Source of the DNA: Thysanoteuthis rhombus
Lineage: Eukaryota > Mollusca > Cephalopoda > Oegopsida > Thysanoteuthidae
NCBI GenBank assembly: GCA_963457665.1
Contig: OY735216.1
Coordinates: 44,369,794 to 44,433,793, forward strand
Reading direction: 5' to 3'
DNA length: 64,000 bases
Position 1 is the first letter of the stretch. Each line of letters starts with the position of its first letter. This document shows positions 46,808 to 58,319 of the stretch, one piece after another. A program made the translations under genes and the position numbers. The notes beneath the pieces are model-generated. The model was not told where the DNA came from and ran no database searches. It saw nothing but the letters and a program-made list of their open reading frames with translations.

Positions 46808-47207
46808 TGAAATTTTAATTAACCGATTCCACTTCGTGAAGATACATCGGTTAATAGATATAGAATTGAATTACGAAGAATCGGGAGGAGTTTATTTCGC
46901 ATTTCTGTAATTTGATTATCACGATGGAATATGTACAAGTTCTGTCCAGAATCTCTCCAGTCATTTGGTATTAACAAAAAAAATAGCCAACCTAGGGCAA
47001 TGGTGCCTTACTGTCTTTCAAAATACAGGAAAATATCCTGAACAGAGCGGTTTCGATTTGTACGGAGTTCCGGTATGGTTAAGGTATCTCTATGCAATGT
47101 AACTAAGTATAAGCTTGAAAAATTGAATTTTAAGACCTTGAGCAGTGCGCTTTTTGCAGGGGACGAATTGAGCGGACTAATCAAAGTATACGTGTATTCC
47201 CCGTGGA

Positions 47208-47345
47208 ACCTAACAGACTTCTTCCAGCACCCCTTTCATTTTTTCAAATAGTCTGTAAAGTTTTCTTTCGTGATTGTCATCAGCTGCCTCGTTGCGTTCT
47301 TCATATTCTCGTCCACGGTCTCAAAAGAGGAAGAGGAAAAGTCAG
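47208..47345 (-). pseudogene. Mariner-type transposase C-terminal relic
   Basis: Minus strand reads FETVDENMKNATRQLMTITK, ENFTDYLKK, stop, KGCWKKSVRF. This is the mariner C-terminal stretch following the third catalytic Asp (family pattern: F.T..EI...A...L..IP...F...F..W..RW.KC). It is homologous to the copies at 28.7 and 48.4 kb. The upstream catalytic core is absent. Confidence 0.72.
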
Positions 47346-48299
47346 AGTTTGCAATGAGGCAAATTTGGACCTTACTGGATTGACAGACCTAGATTCTGCG
47401 TTTTTCTCCCTATAAGCTTTGCATTGGACGTGATGAAATGCTTTGCCATTGTTAATGCAGTAAGTTCAGGTTATAGGAGACCCCTTAATGGCCTCTCACT
47501 GATATCAGAGTAACTGCACTGGGCTCTTTCAGCATGCGTGTGCAGTAAGGTCCTCTCCAATATACATCAAGGCTGCACAACCGGTTCTTGACATATTCTA
47601 AATGATATGCATAATTTAACAGACTTACGTCTTCCGCCAACGGACCACCAATCTAGGAGGTGGTGATTCGGGAACTTTAGAGCAACTGCCAATAGTCATT
47701 GACCTTTGTCCAGTGCGTGGTCCAAACTTATGGGTGTTGAAGTAGTTACGGTCAATGATCGGACCGGTTAGACTTAGGTACAACCTTTGTTCCATAAATT
47801 GACCGAATGACATTTCTCCGATTTCAGGATTGGTGTGCTTGTGAATATGTGGAGCGAGAAGACTCATTTATTTAATACAGGTGTTATCAAACAGCAGCAA
47901 AAGCGTAGCACGTATTTTTGACCCGAGGCAAATATGTATTGTGACTGTTGAGCGTGTCCAGAACGGGTATTATGTCTGTCCAGAGTTACAAAGCCAGTGG
48001 TTTTATCGCTATATTCTGTGAGATCTCATTCTTTTTAGTGGCAGATGAAAGGGGGAAAGGGGCGATGAATATATACATCAGTACGCTGATGAGAAAGTTT
48101 CGATCATTTTTACTACTGAAATGTTTTTTGTCAAATTCATTTCATTTATACCATTGGTGAGGCCCTCAACTCAAACATATTTTTTAATGCGCTGTCAAAC
48201 TGTGAATACTATTTCTCTTGATTTCTTTACATCATATATCTACCGGTCAGCAAATCAGTTAGTCTCAGCCCTTCTCTCTCACTATCCACACGCATACAT

Positions 48300-48440
48300 A
48301 CACAGCGTGCCATTCAATTTCCGAAACTGTCTACAAAATCCCCTTTCCGACTCGTACCATCACGTCCTCCTTAATCTCATCCATGGTCTGAAATCTGAAA
48401 AAAGCGAGAGATCACTGAGACCCAATTTTCGACTCTGGGC
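48300..48440 (-). pseudogene. Mariner-type transposase C-terminal relic, frameshifted
   Basis: Minus strand carries SDLSLFSDFR (for CDFWLFPKLKSDFR), then in another frame FQTMDEIKEDVM and KGDFVDSFRKLNG. These correspond to the same C-terminal region as the 47.2-kb copy. At least two frameshifts. Confidence 0.6.
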
Positions 48441-49316
48441 CGCTTAGGTGATGCTATATTTTGTAAAGAAAAAATATGCTGTACAAGACTTGAAGAATTA
48501 TTTGCATTGTGAATGTGATGTTGATGCATTTCACAATGAATATCTATACACCTATCTCTATCTCAACATATATTATTTCAGTATTTCAATATATAAATTC
48601 TAATTTTGCTAACTCTTGTACATACATCCCCAGGCGAAATGGTGAGCCAAACCTTTATACAAATACATATGAGTGGCTGCCCATGATAAGTGCCCTACCA
48701 ACCATCTTTGAAAGCTGGTTTTTTAGTTATTTCAGAGCTTCAATACTTATCTTCTTCAAGTTTGAACACTGTTCATTATGATTCTTGGGATGTCCAAGCT
48801 TCAAAATAAAATAGGAATCATGTGTTCTAGCTCTGGAAGTAACGAGTATATCATCTTTTTAAGAATGGTGCATTGAGCATTTATCATGTGCGTCCACTAA
48901 TATGTATACGTCTTTGGCCTATTTTCGGCCCAGGTGTGTAGATGCAATTAGGCGAATTCCATTGAGGAAAGGAGCACCTGTTCCAAAGACCAGTAAATTA
49001 ATACCTTCATTTAGGTACCAAGTTTGTATTCCTTGTCTCTTTGTAACTTGGTATTGGTTATGTTTTGTTTTTGTTTTTTTGTAACATAGCTGTTTCCTTG
49101 TATAAAGTCGCTGCCCCAGTAACGTGCGGTGACTAGTATAAACTAGGACGCACAACTATCCAAACGTTCGCTTTACGCCGCTTTCTTTGCTTTTACGAAA
49201 AAAAAAAGTTTCGCGAAAATGAGATTCAGCTTTTTTTTTGCAGTGGACTGTTACAAAGGAAGCGCAAACTCTTTCCCCTTCCTCGAAAATCTTACGTTAG
49301 GCTATTAAGACCACAG

Positions 49317-49850
49317 AAATGAAATAGGACAGTGCATAACAATCGGCTTGAAAGCAGTTGGTATAAATAGAGACATACTGAAGAGCAAATTGCCAATAGT
49401 CTTAAAGCGTAAAGTATACAATCAACTGATAATACCAGCTATGACGTACGAGTTGATACCTAGAACCCAAGAAAACCACAGAAAAACAGACTCAGAATAC
49501 TGCTGAGCCTAATGAAAAGAGCAATGTAATTTTGAAATATGATCAGGATGAATTTTATCATACAATCAAGCTGCAAAAATTAAGATGGGTAGGATACATA
49601 GCAAAAAAGAAGAAAACAACAGATGGAAAAAGAGGGTAACCGATCAGAGCCTGTGGGACATCAAACGCAGTAAGAAAGGACAGACATGATCAGAAGAGTT
49701 AGGGTTTGAAAAAAAAAATTTCATGGCAGAATGTAGCACAATCACTCTCGTTATGGAAGGAAATGGGAAAGGCCTTTCCCCAGCAATGGACTTAAAATTG
49801 CTGCTGCTGTTATTGATGACAATGATGATGATGATGATGACAATGATATG
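49317..49850 (+). mobile_element. RTE-type LINE relic, second subfamily
   Basis: Plus strand EIGQCITIGLKAVGINRDIL / KSKLPIVLKRKVYNQLIIP (about 49321-49437), then RWVGYIAKK (49585) and WQNVAQSLSLWKEMGKAFPQ (about 49725-49784). Wording and ending (GKAFPQQWT) differ from the QRRTLKE family, so this is a separate RTE subfamily. The tail is TGCTGCTGTTATTGATGACA with (GAT)n to 49850. Confidence 0.8.
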
Positions 49851-50228
49851 TGCAAAGTTTCCTTATACATCTTTTTCAGCAGTTGTCTTGCCATAACACA
49901 ATACCAAGCGAACATTTTCGCAATTAAATCAGAAAACACCGAAGGGGGAGGGCGTAATGACACAAGGTGTGTGGACAGAAGGGGTGGGAGCGTGTGTAAA
50001 AGAGAGAAAATCTTTGGACGACCTACGCCTCAACCAGATTCTCTCTCTTTCTCTCTTCGTTCATCTTTCCGTTGAAGCGAATTTAATTATAGCGCCCCAA
50101 AATTTGCTCTTCGATTGCAATAAAATACAATGTTTCCAATGTCCCTTCCATTGTTGTTAATTCTATCCCGCTCCGTCTGTCCAAAACACGATCTCCGTTT
50201 TAGTCTCTCACTATTTCACTATATATAT

Positions 50229-50331
<103 letters not shown>

Positions 50332-50434
50332 AAAAACAAAAAATTGTGTTATATTATACAAAAACTATTTGAAATGATCCTCTGTCATTACACGATTGAT
50401 ATAACATTTGAACCAATCAACGTAAATATATTGA

Positions 50435-50515
50435 ACAATTAAAGAAAATGAGTCTCCAGCAGGAATTGAAGTCATGACTGATAGGGTAGCCGCTTCAACG
50501 TAGCGTTGCTCTTTT
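50435..50515 (-). mobile_element. tRNA-derived SINE (family 1), minus copy
   Basis: Minus strand GAGCAACGCTACGTTGAAGC, GGCTACCCTATCAGTCATGA, TTCAATTCCTGCTGGAGACT, CATTTTCTTTAATTGTTCAA. It lies head to head with the plus copy at 50569. Confidence 0.75.
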
Positions 50516-50720
50516 TTAAACCTAGACTAAACGAGATGGAAATATAGAATAGAAACAGTTTTTTGAGCCTTTACATTACTGATTAGCTCAATGGTTAGAG
50601 CAACGCTACGTTGGGGCAAGTACCGTTCAATTCCTGCTGCAGCCCCATTTTTTAAATTATTTATTCCATTCACGTTGTCTGGGACATTCCACATGTAATA
50701 ACGTTAACTGCATTGACAGA
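50516..50720 (+). mobile_element. tRNA-derived SINE (family 1), plus copy with inverted arm
   Basis: Head 50569-50645: TTACATTACTGATTAGCTCA, ATGGTTAGAGCAACGC (good A-box, TAGCTCAATGG), GTTCAATTCCTGCTGC (B-box-like), then GCCCCATTTTTTAAATTA, TTTATTCCATTCACGTTGTC and ACATGTAATAACG. The preceding 50518-50562 (CCTAGACTAAACGAGATGGA, AATATAGAATAGAAAC) is an imperfect reverse complement of the body start, so the head sits between inverted arms. Confidence 0.8.
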
Positions 50721-50931
50721 TATATTGCCGAGAATGGACTTGGCGAGCCAAGTTCAAACTCCAACTGACGCTAATACCCTTGGAGGGAAGAGGGTGCGTC
50801 CTACTTCTCCTTCGGCTATGGGTGAAATAGCATATGATCGAGTTAGTGACCCCATTCTTGGTGTTTGTCGCAGGTACTTAATTAGCTGCTTAAAGGATTT
50901 GATATAATGAAGATTTTTTCTACGAATTTTG

Positions 50932-51003
50932 CCCTTACTGAGAATCGAACCTTGGAGATTTTACGTGTGAGGTTGACGTGCTAATCACTATACTATTCAA
51001 ATG
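50932..51003 (-). pseudogene. tRNA-Val(CAC)-like sequence (tRNA pseudogene or SINE head)
   Basis: Minus strand AATAGTATAGTGATTAGCAC, GTCAACCTCACACGTAAAAT, CTCCAAGGTTCGATTCTCAG. It follows animal tRNA-Val(CAC) closely in the D-arm (AGT-TAGTG-TTA), anticodon loop (CCTCACACG) and T-arm (GGTTCGA). The acceptor stem and T-stem no longer pair, so it is not a functional tRNA. The sequence downstream on the minus strand (50930 to about 50700) may be a SINE body, but I have no second copy to prove it. Confidence 0.6.
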
Positions 51004-51616
51004 GACTGCACATGGACTAACATAACGTAATATCCGTTCAGTGCTCGGTTGTTCGGACACTGCAAGTGATTTCATTATGGCTTGTGTCAAGGCTGAACTA
51101 GCCTGAGGGTAGTATTACCATTCGGACTGCTTTTAAAATGTATCCATCTCCTATACCGGTTGCCACCTATGGCTAAAGGACTGAATCTGCGCAAAAAACG
51201 TATCTAAAGCTAGAGCTAAAGTTAGAGAAGAGATGGTTTCACGCCTCCCAAGGGGCATTGGCGTGAAGTGAACACAGTCATGCTACCTACATGGCACATT
51301 GCAGAAGTTATATGTATTTTTCCTATCGATGCATACTTTGAGATGGGAAAAAATCAAACATCCACGACTCTCTTTGTTCTTTTTGCTGCTTGCTCAGATT
51401 ATTGCATTTCGATTCATCCATATCATATAATGTCATTGATTGTTGAGATTGACAATATGCGAGGCAGGTATTTTCTATGGCGTATAAGGTAGTTATAGCT
51501 AAGTAATTACCCCAAGTGTTCATATGCCGATTTTTTTCTATTATTAACCATGACGGACTCATCATTCTTTCCTTTACCAAAACACACCCTTATATAGGCC
51601 CGTGGATTAGACTCAT

Positions 51617-52105
51617 CACCATCATCAGTCTTTTAACGTTGGACATAGACCTTCGCAAGATGTGCCACACTTCTCTATCATGGGCGTCACAGAGCCAGTA
51701 CTTTCTGAATTTGTCTAGCTCGTCCTACCATCTAATATTCTTCCGGCCTCGGTTGTGCATGTAATCACGGGGATCCATGTTGTGAGTTGCAATGTCCATC
51801 AGTTGTCTGCCATGCTTGCAACATGGCCAGCCCACTGCCATTTGAGTTTTTAATGGATTCTATAATGTCTCTGACTCTTGTCTTTTCCCAGATTTATTGT
51901 GCTGTCTTGTGGTCTCTCAATGTGAGGCCTAGCATAATCCTTCATGTGCACGTTGCATAGTTCTCAGTTTGCAGGTCTGTCTCTAGGTTAGGTTCCATGT
52001 TTAAGCTCCATAGGTGACTATTGGGAGGATGCATTGGTTATACACCCTTCCTTTCAGGATCAATGGGATCTTCTTGTTTTTGAAAGTTGAACTTACTAGA
52101 CTAAG
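51617..52105 (-). mobile_element. RTE-type LINE relic
   Basis: Tail CATCACCATCATCAG, then minus-strand C-terminal region (RDAHDREVWHILRR, GHVARMADN, IRE..RVRDIIESIKN, CILPIVTYGA*TWNLT). It extends slightly further 5' than most copies, to the TSLVSSTFKNKKIP region (52060-52105). No long open frame remains. Confidence 0.87.
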
Positions 52106-52975
52106 CCAAGCTGAATAAATTACTACTGTTAAATGTATCCGTATGCTGATAGAGAGACACTAACTAGACTAGCTTGGCAGCAAGGTCGGACATCAATGCA
52201 GCTTATAGCAACTTCCCAACCATAATTGGATTTCATGGTTCCCACTGGCAGTCACAGCCTAACTCTAGACCTAACCATAATCGTCAGAGAATCCACCAAA
52301 ACATCACAAACACAGATACCTTTCTTATTATATTGTTTGGGCTTTACTCAGATTAACTGAGTACAACAGAAGGCAAGATGAAAAAAAGTATCAGGCAGTA
52401 TCTTCTTTATGCAAATATGTATTATGATTGGTTAGACCTTGTCAAAGCTGACTATAGGCATGGCAGCTTTTGGAAGCTAAGCTCATTTGATGAATTGCAA
52501 AATATGTATTATTAAAATCTTTGTTTCAATTATCAATGTCCGTTGATACCATCGAGTAATCTATTCTGAAAAATACCATATATGCAAAGAAGCATGTTTC
52601 ATTGTATGATTTGTTTCATGGTTGTCCTGTTTGATTCCTGATCTAACCTCAAACTTATAATGGGTAGGATCATGTGAAATCCAATAATACAGACGATTGA
52701 ACAATTAAAAGGTTTTAGAATTTGAGATTGTCTGTTGTGACATTACAATGAAAATCGCGTCAGAGAAGCTGTCAAGACTTCAAGGCGGATCACGCATTAA
52801 AACAGCTTAGACCCTAAAAAACTTGAACTATTAAAGATGAATTTATTATCAAATATTTCTATGCTCTTTGGTGACGATCAATACATAAATAAAACCGTCA
52901 TCATTTTGGGTATATGTTAGCTTCATAATAAACTGCTTGGACAGGATAATCAGAACTTCAAGTTGAACTACACAT
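52106..52975. other. No gene or repeat recognised
   Basis: Unique AT-rich sequence with no supported feature. Confidence 0.5.
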
Positions 52976-53264
52976 CCTTGCAAAATGAAATAAGGAAGAA
53001 AACGGGAGCCAGAGACATAATAGAATCTATTAGAAGACTTAAATGGCAATGGGCAGGCCAAGTCGCAAGAATGACGGAAAAACGATGGACGTCATGACTC
53101 ACAACACGGATCCCCAGAGATCACATGTGAAACCGAGGCCGAACGAACATAAGATAGAGAGATAAACTAGACAGATTCAGGAAATACTGGCTCCGCGAAG
53201 CCCACGATAGCGAAATGTGGCGAATCCTGGGAAAGGTCTTTGTCCAACGACGGACATTAAAAGA

Positions 53265-53310
<46 letters not shown>
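52976..53310 (+). mobile_element. RTE-type LINE 3' relic with long (GAT)n tail
   Basis: TGARDIIESIRRLKWQWAGQ, VARMTEKRW, a stop, TRIPRDHM, then KLDRFRKYWLREAHDSEMW and RILGKVFVQRRTLKE (to 53266). The tail is 53266-53311. It is the least degraded C-terminal end in the window, with GKVFVQRRTLKE running straight into ATGATG. Confidence 0.9.
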
Positions 53311-53311
<1 letters not shown>

Positions 53312-53312
<1 letters not shown>

Positions 53313-56300
53313 ACAAAAAAACAAAAGACTAAATATTTTTTCGGAAAAATTTCATGTATATGAAACAAGAGTAACTACTGCAATTTTCAAATCTCAGTAA
53401 CGACCTGGGTGATTATTAACCACCAGAATGTTTACTAAAGACATGAACCGAATAACTTCTACCCGTGTGACAAACAATGTTCTTTGAAATTTTTCCATGA
53501 CTTGCGTGGGACCAAAAGGCCAGTGAGCGAATGAAGAAGTGGCGTGTGCACAAAATATCCCTACTTCATGGATTCATCGTCTTTTTTGAATAAAGTTTAT
53601 GAAACAAAGGTCAGTCATTTTCAATAATGTATGTAATGTGTAAATGTGTAATGATTGCTGTTGTTCAGTATATTGATATCTCTTAATCATCTTTTATTAG
53701 CTTACCTGTGTCGCTAAGAATGAAAACATGAATAAAATACAGAGATATACACATTGCATTTTATATACGTGGATAATAGAGATTTGCATAGCAGTCAGTT
53801 TGGAGTATAGCCTTCTATACACTTTGCATTTTATATACGTGGATAATAGACATTGCAATGAGCATGGATAATAGCGGTCTGTTCTCTGCAAATGGATTTT
53901 TCGTTTTTGTTTTCATTACTTTTTATACGTCTCCATTATTCTCCTAATTCAGCATTTTTATTACGACATCAGAATATGTATGGAATTCTATTTTACTACG
54001 CCAATTAAGAGAGTCCCATATCGTCATCAGCAAAAGAAGATGCTCCTTCAAGATCTCATGACGCTGTCTATCAGTTTCTTTGATATCAATTTCCTCTAGG
54101 GTTTTCATTTCTTGTGGACATATCATGTCTAATTAGTATTTTCAACTAGACCAAGTATTGGTCCAGTTGTTTTGTTTTTGTGTTGTTGTTGTTGTTTCTT
54201 TTTTTTTTCGTATTATACTACTGAATGCCTCAAACGTTAATTGCATGAATGAAATTCTATCTCACTACGTCAGTTGCATCACTTACTGTGACAGAAGACA
54301 TCTGCACATTGATAGTTATCATACGTGTGGATGGGGATCAGTGTCTGATTGTATATAGTGTGAAACATCAAGATTTTTACAGCACAACATGCTTTTTCCT
54401 CTAAACTCCCACGTTGTCCAGAAGGAACATTTGGGCTAAGGGTGGACAGAACTTACACCGAGCAGTAGAAAAACTGTCTCAAACGAAGCTGAAGGTCGAA
54501 CTTAAAAGAATTCATTATTCTTTAAATTATCACGGTCATGTTCTGTTCCAAGCAACGCATGCATCTATAAATATGCCTGGCTGCTGCAGGGTCAAACTCC
54601 ACTCCCACTTCTATTCTGAGTGAAACTTTTGCCCGATAAAGGCATAGGCTTCAGGGACGGCAGCCCGGGGCCTTGTGCCAGCTGCAAGACCTCCGGAGAT
54701 TTAGTGAAAAAGTATTCATCTGTAAGTGCTGGATCAAAGTATGAGTTATCTATAAAAAAAGGGGCCAATTGTTATATCTAAGTATACATAGTCTAGAAAG
54801 CTTTACAGCTTTAAACACTAAATATATGAAAGACATTTTTCCAAAATTTCATGTCATTTCAGACATTTATTTCTGTATATCTGTTGATGTAATTCATGCA
54901 ATCTTATTTAGTGTTCGTATGTTTCACATACAATTTGATATTATGGCACTATACGGGAATTTTTCTTGTTTTGATCATCAGCTTCTTACCTTGTAACTGT
55001 TTCGAAGATTTGAAAACAAAACAGTTACGCGGATCCCCTGCAGTGTCCATCAAAAACCAACTCCCCTTCGACTATGAATTCAGTATATAGCTTACTTATG
55101 TCATTGTACACGTGGTTTGTTATTTTACATAGGATATTATCATAGTATATTGTGTGTGGATATTATTCTATACTACACATCATTTAATTTCTTTGAAATT
55201 CAGTGTTTACTGACGTAGGTATTTGACGATGAGCGATCGATAAGTATATGAACAGACGTGATTCGTTTGTGTCGCTTCCATTAAGTGTTTACCCACGTCT
55301 ATATTCAATGTGTTGTGCTGGTTTTAATTTTGATATTTGTTCCCATGAAATAATGCAAAGCAAATGTTCATTGGTTTAGCTAGCCAGCCAAGCAAACGAA
55401 AGCTATGTTGACAGTTTTGGGTGATGGTCTGACATATCAAAAATATATTTGATTAAAAAAAAAAAGTATTTACGAGTCAAGGGTAATTTGAGATAAGAAA
55501 CCTTGTACCGTGTTCAACTCGATCTGAGATATGGAACCTTGTCCCTTCTTATGTTACAGAAGATCAAATACCATTTCTTATTAGAAGAAAACAATTGAAA
55601 AATATCTCTTTTTTAGTAAAAGTAGTTATTTATCAGAGAGAAGCCCTTGCGTATCTGTAAGATATATTATAGATATATATGAGTTGTCAATTCAACTCAG
55701 ACGGTTCGACATCAGCTTACCAATCACGTTGTCGTGATTTCAAATCAGGAAATGCTAATGTTGTAGAATGTTTTTATTTTTATTTTTTAGAATGAAATAA
55801 GTGTTTGCATATTTCTAACATAAATCTTGCTAAATACGTGAGACTTGTCGATTTATCTCAGTTGGAACGACCCTTAACGACCAATTGGTTGGTTGTGATT
55901 TCAAATCACGGAATGGGAACGTTGATTTTGACTTCCCAAAATTTGGTTAGGATTGAAGTCATCTTCAAGTTTGAACAAGAGTTGACCTAAAAATCAATTT
56001 CAGGCGATCATGCTTCAGTAGGATTATGAGAGCAATGATTTGTGAAATTCCAGAACATTTTCGAGATCTCATGAAATCCCTAACTCTGCAATCAGTGTAA
56101 TAGTTAATAAGCTTGTGATGCTGACCATTACTACTAAAAAGAATTCAATCTTCACTGGGTGCTCCACTATTATGGCCTTGTGTCAAACTTAGCTGTATAT
56201 ACTCTGTGAATATTGCAGTAGAATATACTTGATATTTACTTAGTTTACTTTGACTAAAACATAGTGGAAATATCATTTGGATCCGTTCAAACATTTAATC

Positions 56301-56680
56301 ACTTATTCCATAGCCAATTGTCTATCCTAGCATCCAATCTCATAAGAATTGATTGAGAACTTTGGGGGATACTATGTGGATAGACATGAGCTTATACATG
56401 AATGGATGGACTGAAATATTTTTAAATCGAAAATATATGTCCTGGATCTACCCCAAATTATAACCACTCCTACCTTATCCTGTTATTCATTTCCCCGAAA
56501 GATTCGAAATCAATTGAGTAATTTTGGAGATATCGTCTGGACAGATGGACTGAGAGACGGAAAGACAAACGGAAAAGACGGAAACGTCTTCAACTTCTTT
56601 ACTAGAGGTGACCAGACAAAAATGAATTGTTACCATCAAACAGTTTTTATTGTGATTGAACTTCTTGCGTGTTTGTGCTG
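53312..56680. other. No gene; small local duplications only
   Basis: TTTATATACGTGGATAATAGA occurs twice (53760 and 53830), a ~70-bp local duplication. GGCCTTGTGCCAGC at 54668 and GGCCTTGTGTCAAAC at 56172 echo the CACAAGGC phrases at 39-41 kb. No exon or transposase seen. Confidence 0.5.
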
Positions 56681-56683
56681 TTA

Positions 56684-56735
56684 AAATACGTTTCGGCCGA
56701 TCTCTTCAACGGTCTGCTACAGGTATATTCCCCGA
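56684..56735 (-). other. Degenerate hammerhead-like domain (SINE family 2 relic)
   Basis: Minus strand ATATACCTGTAGCAGACCG, loop, ATCGGCCGAAACGTATTTTA. GAAACGTA and the flanking ATAC/GTAT words match the SINE family 2 domain, but the CUGANGA box is CTGTAGC, so two core bases are lost. Confidence 0.45.
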
Positions 56736-57356
56736 ATTTGAATTTTCCAATGATAGCAATACTAAAATGTTGTATTTGAATTGTATATTTTTCTTTCCTT
56801 AGTTATTCAATAAGGACGAGGTATGGAAATCCATGCCTGAAAAAGAAAAGAAGAGGTATCACTGAATCCAACTTTGTTGGGTTGTTATCATCGGAAGAAT
56901 TCTGCTAACTGCCATCGAATTCGGAGAGTACATCTGAAGAAGACCTTGGAATGGATTGGCTGAAAAATCGTTTTAACAACAAAAACAACAAGAAGGAAAT
57001 CAATCATCTGCAGAACTCTTATGATTGTTAATGACCTTCTTCAAAACTACAGACATTATTTTACACTTTTAAAAAAATGAATCTACCCAGCTTCAAAAGT
57101 TTCTCTCTACACCACTTTTTCGCTTTGTCAAAGAAAAGGTGACAAACGGCATTCAGCATTTTTCAAAGCGAGCCGCTCCAGAGGCAGTGCGCACCCTCTT
57201 CCTCTCACTCTACAACCCCACTTGCATCTTCTACCTCCCGTCACCCCGACCTCCGAACCACGAAATGTGTATAAGATGGAATATTTCCATGGCTATTGTA
57301 ACACTATAAGATATTGAGAAATTCCAGAACTGGAATAGACTTTATTTTCTTAACAT

Positions 57357-57617
57357 AACAACAAGAACAATCCTCACCAAAACATGGGGCACAAATCGAT
57401 ACGGAAAATTGACGACTAAATGAATGCCAGAAGGCAGTCGTAGTAACCGAGCTAGATTGATAAGTCGCAGATATTGATGAAAATTTATCATATAGATACA
57501 CATGAGCACATTTCATTCTAATAAATAAATACATTCATAAAAAATCGTAATTTTTATCTATTATGTATACAATACAAATTTGCAGTAATCATCCTCAGTC
57601 AGAATAGAAGTCGGAAT
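57357..57617 (+). repeat. Dispersed ~280-bp repeat (copy 2 of 2)
   Basis: ACAACAAGAACAATCCTCACC, GATACACATGAGCACATTTC, AATACATTCATAAAAAATCG, TTTGCAGTAATCATCCTCAG and GAATAGAAGTCGGAATGC match the copy at 20803-21095 in order and orientation. Confidence 0.65.
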
Positions 57618-58319
57618 GCTATTTGTCCCCGAAGCAGCTAGGCTTGATTATACTAATATTTTCATCTTATATTTACTTTGAAATATTAATGTAATCCATC
57701 ACAGCTTCTATATGAATAATAAGTTGCCCGCCTAACGCAAGTATGTTTTTGGGAGAGACCTTTATGATTCTTAAAAGATCCTAAAGGCATATTTTCTCTT
57801 CTTGTTCGTGCACTATAAAGTGGCTGGCATGTTTCACTTGAATTAAAATTAACCCATTACATTACCCTACAACGGCATTGCTGTGCTTATTTTGAAATTA
57901 CGCAAACAAATCCTAATGTAGGCCACTGTTACCAGCCCCTGCCCGCCCTCCATCTCCCCCTCTCCCCCAACAAAACGACTGCGAGAACAACAAAATTTCA
58001 TTCATTCAATCATTCAATCATGCATCCCCCTCATTCCTTCGTTCATTTTTGTTTTGTTCAGTTCGATCATTGGTTGGCTTGGCTCCTTCGTGTACGGAAC
58101 GCTGTTCTTGTGCGTCGAATTTCAAGCTCAATACGAAAAATGAAGAAATTGAATGAAAAATATTTTTATTGATAAAGGTTTCTGCTAAAAAGGGTTTTTT
58201 TTTTAAATTTTTTTTTATTTCTGCGTTGTTGGAGGGTAAGGGGGAGGAGGCATGGGTAATGGTGCGAGAGTTGAACGTTAAATGATTCATGCTCTATTTA
58301 TGAGAGATACTAATCCATT

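Noticed and set aside
54414..54623. 69-codon open frame with mixed composition
   Set aside because: Looks less repetitive than most, but matches nothing I recognise and is not flanked by any coding signal.
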